Source: Synanceia verrucosa
Taxonomy: Eukaryota; Chordata; Actinopteri; Perciformes; Synanceiidae
Assembly: GCA_029721515.1 (NCBI GenBank)
Contig: CM056567.1
Location: 8,705,507 to 8,769,506 of the forward strand
Direction: 5' to 3'
Length of the DNA stretch: 64,000 nt
A program made the position numbers and the translations under genes. Below are positions 55,757-60,900 of this stretch, one piece after another. Position 1 is the first letter of the stretch. Each line of letters begins with the position of its first letter. Below the pieces are notes generated by a model, which made no database searches, was not told where the DNA came from, and saw nothing but the letters and a program-made list of their open reading frames with translations.

Positions 55757-57954
55757 CCCTGCAGAAGGGCATGCATTGCATAGCTATGTGCATACATATG
55801 TTTCCTCTCCAATGCTGCTCTCTTTAAATCTGTCATCAAACCCCTGCTGCTGTCATCTCCATCAACCAGAGAAAATGAGACATCTTGGTCGCTAGCACAG
55901 AAGACATTTGAGGACACTGACCCCTCTCCCATACACTAACCTCTGTTACTGCTCACTTTGCTGTAACTGCCTATCCTTAACCAAAGCACACAGGCACAGT
56001 GGAGGGCTTAGTTACAGTGCCAGCTCCTCGCTCCCTTTGAAGTGGAATGATTTAATCAGCCAACTCAGCATACTGAAGGACATCTATAAAATGCATTACG
56101 CTACAAACGCAGGGGTATGATAGATGGTGTCAGAGGAATACAGCGCTGCTGTGGCACACAGGGGGAAGTGACATGTTTTCATAATGGTTTCTGCCTCGCA
56201 TATCTTGAAGAGTGAGCCTGATTAGACCCCTTAAAGCCCAAACCATGTCTATACTTAATGTGCAACACTGCTGGTGTCCAAGAGCTGTTGCTGGTTAACA
56301 CCTAGCTTCATCTTAGCTCTGCCAGCTCTATGGGCCTTTTTCTGATTTGCTGTAAATGGTTTATTGATATTGAGTCAGAGAGGAGTAAATGGATGGTTCA
56401 AGCTATCTACATGCAAGCAAAGCATGTCTGCAGCAACAGATACCTGAACAAAGACAGAACAATGCCTCTGTATCAGCAGCCAACACCAGGTTTAGTTAGA
56501 TCTTAGTGATCCTTTCCATAAGACATTATTGATACCGAATTATATCTGCAACAATTATAAATCCATTGCGTTAATACGTCCCAGTAGAAGCAGGAAAATC
56601 AATTTTCAGATGATTTCTTGTCATCCCATTATCAACACCAATCAAAAAGAAATAACTGCTTTCCAATGCAAAGATGCAATAATACTACATTACTAGCTAG
56701 AGTGAACATTAAAACAGAAATATTACAATTTCATGGCTTATAACAGATACTGTATATGTAATCTATAAGATAGTGGACACCTTACTAATGTGATGCACGA
56801 CCACAGGACATGTGCTTAAGAGATTTGCTCATCTTCCTCTTAATGACTTAAATCGTCTGCATGTCCACCCTGGTGATATGTGGAGTCAGCTCACACATAA
56901 CTGTGCAGTGTGTGATACTGGAAAAAATCTGGATTGAATAAACCCCACACTACTTGTAAATATTTACAACAAGGATAATATTTTTCACACAATCATACGT
57001 CACCAGCAATCAGCTTCATCTTAGATAACAAACATCCAAAAAAATGTAACCTGTAATCACTCCTGTGCTCACCTTCACAGCGAGGAACTGCATTATCCCA
57101 CACCACGTTGCCGTCCTTGAGAATGCAAGAGATGGTTTGTGAGCCGTGGGTCTTAACGAAACCCTCCTCGCACAGGAATGAGATGGAACTGCCGAGCTGA
57201 AGGCTCTCACCAAAGCGCTTCCCATTAACGGGCACACCTGGGTCAGGGCACTCGTTGTGTCGAAACGCTGTTGGAAACGCAGAGAGGAGAGGGTTAGTGT
57301 GCAGAAGGAGACACTGGTGTGAGATGATATAATTAAAAACTACTGAATGTACTTTCCTAGGCCATCATAACAATTAATTCATCAATAAATAGTAATCAAC
57401 ATCTAATTTTAAATCTGAACTTGAGTGATGTTCCCCCTTTGAGTCACAAAAGGCAGAAAAATGCAAAATCTGAAGCTGAAAAATTGTCATCTTGTTGAAA
57501 ACACAAGAAAGCAGTTCACCTGTAATTTGGCTTTTATTACTCACACAATACATTTTCTGTGTGAAGATGCTAATTTCCATTGAGATTCTAAAATAATTAC
57601 CCAAGTTTCTGGACAAAACTTTTTTTTTTTTTTCTACTGTCAGCATTTAGCAATGCCAGCATTTAACGAGAGGAAATTTGTTTCACTTAGTGAGTCACAT
57701 TGATTCACCCTGCTGCAGTGATTACAGAGGATGGGAAACCACACCGTATGCAGATCATCAGCGGCAGATGACACTGTTGAATGATGCGAGGAGTAAACCA
57801 ACAGGGAAAAGGTTTTATATATTAGGCCTCTCAATGAAACCTAAAGCAGGAACCAGTTAGAAAGGCCATGAAGAAACACAGGCACACAAGGCATGTAAAC
57901 AAATACATCACCTGTGCCACTATCTCTCTCACTTACTCTCTCGCTTTCACTCTT

Positions 57955-57988
<34 letters not shown>

Positions 57989-60900
57989 GTAGGTGACACA
58001 CGTGGGTGTTGATGAATCCCTCTTCTGTATCCACTGGACCCAAACAGAGTGCCAGCCATACCTCATCCATCACGATCATCTTATTTATTAACGTGCCAAA
58101 AATCCCCTCAATGCAGTTTGGCATGTCCTTAATTAACATGAATGATGGAAGTTGTCTGCTCGGCCGGCTACACCCTGAAAACAGTCCTGCCGTTAGATGA
58201 CACTGTTCTTGGGAACTAACCGTCATCTGCAATTAACTGCTCTTGACATCCATTCACCACGCTGCATTGGTAATTTATTTATTCATCTAACTTGTTAATT
58301 AATGCATTAGCCAGCATGTGTTGTCCACATTGTGGCTTTGCGGAGGCACCTGGCTCAGCCTGATGACATGTCTGTAAATGAGCTAGCGCCAAAATTTTTT
58401 TGGGTAGGCTGATTTATGTTATTTTAGAGAGAGCAGAAAGAGCTTTGAGAACTAGAAACAGAATACTGGATAAGTATATTACATCTATTAATTAATTTTA
58501 CATTCTAGCCACCACAGTATGCAGATAAAACATTCAGTTAATTACTAATGTGTCAAAAAAAAGGGGAGGCTCACTGAAGAGATATGGATTAGTGATGTAA
58601 TATGTTGCTTTTTTATGATTACGGTGGGCTGGAGCCTATCCCAGCTGTCATAGTGCTGGACAAGTCTTCAGTTCATCACAGGGCACATAGACAACCATTC
58701 ACACCTATGGGCAATTTAGTTTCACTGCAGCTTGGTGTCTTACAAGGTCCATGTGGGCTAGACTGTTGTATCGAACAGTATATGTATGATGTATATCATG
58801 AACATATACTCTATATGCTTCCAAGCAGATTAATATCTCTATGATACTGTGCTGAACTCAAGGTGAGAAGTACAAAAAAAAAGAACATAAAAGTGATGAA
58901 CTGCAAAAGCAAAAATAACTTTTTATTGCTTGCATTAAAGTGAGTCACTGCTACTAATTTTAGTGCCCTCTTATTGAGACAAACCTCCCAACGGCACCTT
59001 AACTATCTATGAAAGAGTTTTATGGGTTTACAGGGTTAGGGTTCAAGATATTTATTTTGGGATGTGGAAGAATGCAAAGATCAGGCCCATTACACAATAG
59101 TGCATATGCAGCGAATGTAATAATCCTGCTGCCAAACCCTCACAGTACAGTATATCCATGAAATGGGTTTGCCAGCCAGCAACCAACGTGCACTGCGTCA
59201 GAGTAAAAAACCCATCTGGAATTTACTCACACGTCAGCAGCTACCCAGAATAGAATATAATGAGCAGTGCTGCAATGTATCTGTCAGGTGAAAATGCTGT
59301 GTCTTTGTTTGGATTTTATTTAGATGTCAAGTCTCTATTTATACAATAAAGGCAGGGGTTTTGTTGTTTCTCTGCGCTACTGTGTGTGTGTGCAAGAAAT
59401 GTGTTGCTGATGGTCAGAAGGTTTATGCAATCTGTGGGAGACATAATTATGGCAGATGGTTCATGCATACATGTACATACACGCACACGCTCATCTGTAC
59501 ACATGCATAAACAATCTAGAATACAAAACATCCAGTGAGTGCAGGCTCAATACTCACTTGTAAATGTGATGTTAAAACCTCTGTCTGTGTAGGTATGGTC
59601 AGTCAGGAATTCCAGTCGGGCCACATGGGCACTAGTTGTTATAGGAGGAGGGAGGGCGTCACCAGAAAATGTACCCAGAATAGGAGACTCAGCCTAATAA
59701 AAACAGATACAGGTTTTTTGATGAGACTAACTAGAGCTAAAAAGAGAAAGGGGTCAGGCAGTAAACAACAGGTTAATAGTTGATGTTGCAAAAAAGAGCA
59801 ACTCAAAGTAACTGAGAACAACAGCAAATGATTTAACACTACCTTTCCACCATCCTTGATCGAGAGGAAGTCAAACTGTTTCTCCATGCTGAGGTCGTTG
59901 AAGGCCAGATTGATGCGGCTCTCAGGATTGGTGATGATCAGCCACACACAGTGCATATTGTTGCCGTACTCTTGAGGGTAGTTGGGAGAGAGCAGCACCC
60001 CGGATGGAGTGGTAAAGTTGAAGAAACATGAAACTACAGAAGTGTAAAAGAGAGGAAGGGAGAAAAAAGATAAATAACACAAAGCCACGTAAAGAGAAGG
60101 AGGCTGAAAAACAGAGGTGCAAATTCTATTTACTTTGCTGACTACAGGCAATATGATTTGATATATTTTATTGAACCTCCTCACATCCCACATACTGTAG
60201 ATATTGAACAGAAATCATATTTCACAAAAACAGCACTATAGACCTTTTCATTGCCATTTTGTTGCTAAGGCAACAACTTTGACAAGTGAATATATTGTCA
60301 ACTACTGTGTTAATTAACAAGGAAACAGGCCCCATTCACAGTGTTTATGCGGTCAGGTTGAAAAGGTCAACATTTGTTGTTGTGTAGCTTAAGCACATTA
60401 CAGTATACAGTGATAGAAACCTTAAGCTTACAAAGGGCTCATTGGTTATAAATGTAATGAAAAGAAATACGCCTGAATGTGATGAAACATGCCAATAATT
60501 GTATTACAAAAGGTTGTTTGTGGCATATTGTGGCAAAATTGTGCTATTTATCCACCATTATATGACGGCACGAATGCAACAGAAACAACATCTTGTCTAA
60601 GTTAGCCTTGTGGAATGAAACAGGGATAGAAGATGACAAAGCCTAACAAAATCTGACACCAAGTGATCACAAAAATCATCGTTTTCAAGCAATGTGTACT
60701 TATAAGGAATGTGTTGGCAATGAAAATGACATGAATTGTCTCATCTCCCTCCCTGACTACTGTCAAGGCTGTCACTTGATCTAAGTTATTCCAGTATGCA
60801 TGTTCACATAACAACTGCACAATACCTTGATGTGACTGCAGCCCACAATTTCTGCTTTGTTCATGATGGCCTGGCAAGGCTAAACAGACTTGCTGGGGTA

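Larger units (their letters stand above)
57268..59557. other. Intron, 2.3 kb
   Basis: It contains a CA microsatellite (57957-57987), a decayed copy of repeat A (58625-58722), and a striking non-repetitive TAAT-rich block at about 58060-58340 noted as a possible enhancer. No exon is seen. Confidence 0.7.

Noticed and set aside
59639..60193. 184-residue minus-strand open frame containing CUB 4
   Set aside because: Only 59843-60033 matches CUB sequence. The frame runs through the donor into a 149-base intron, while the next real exon is in a different frame.
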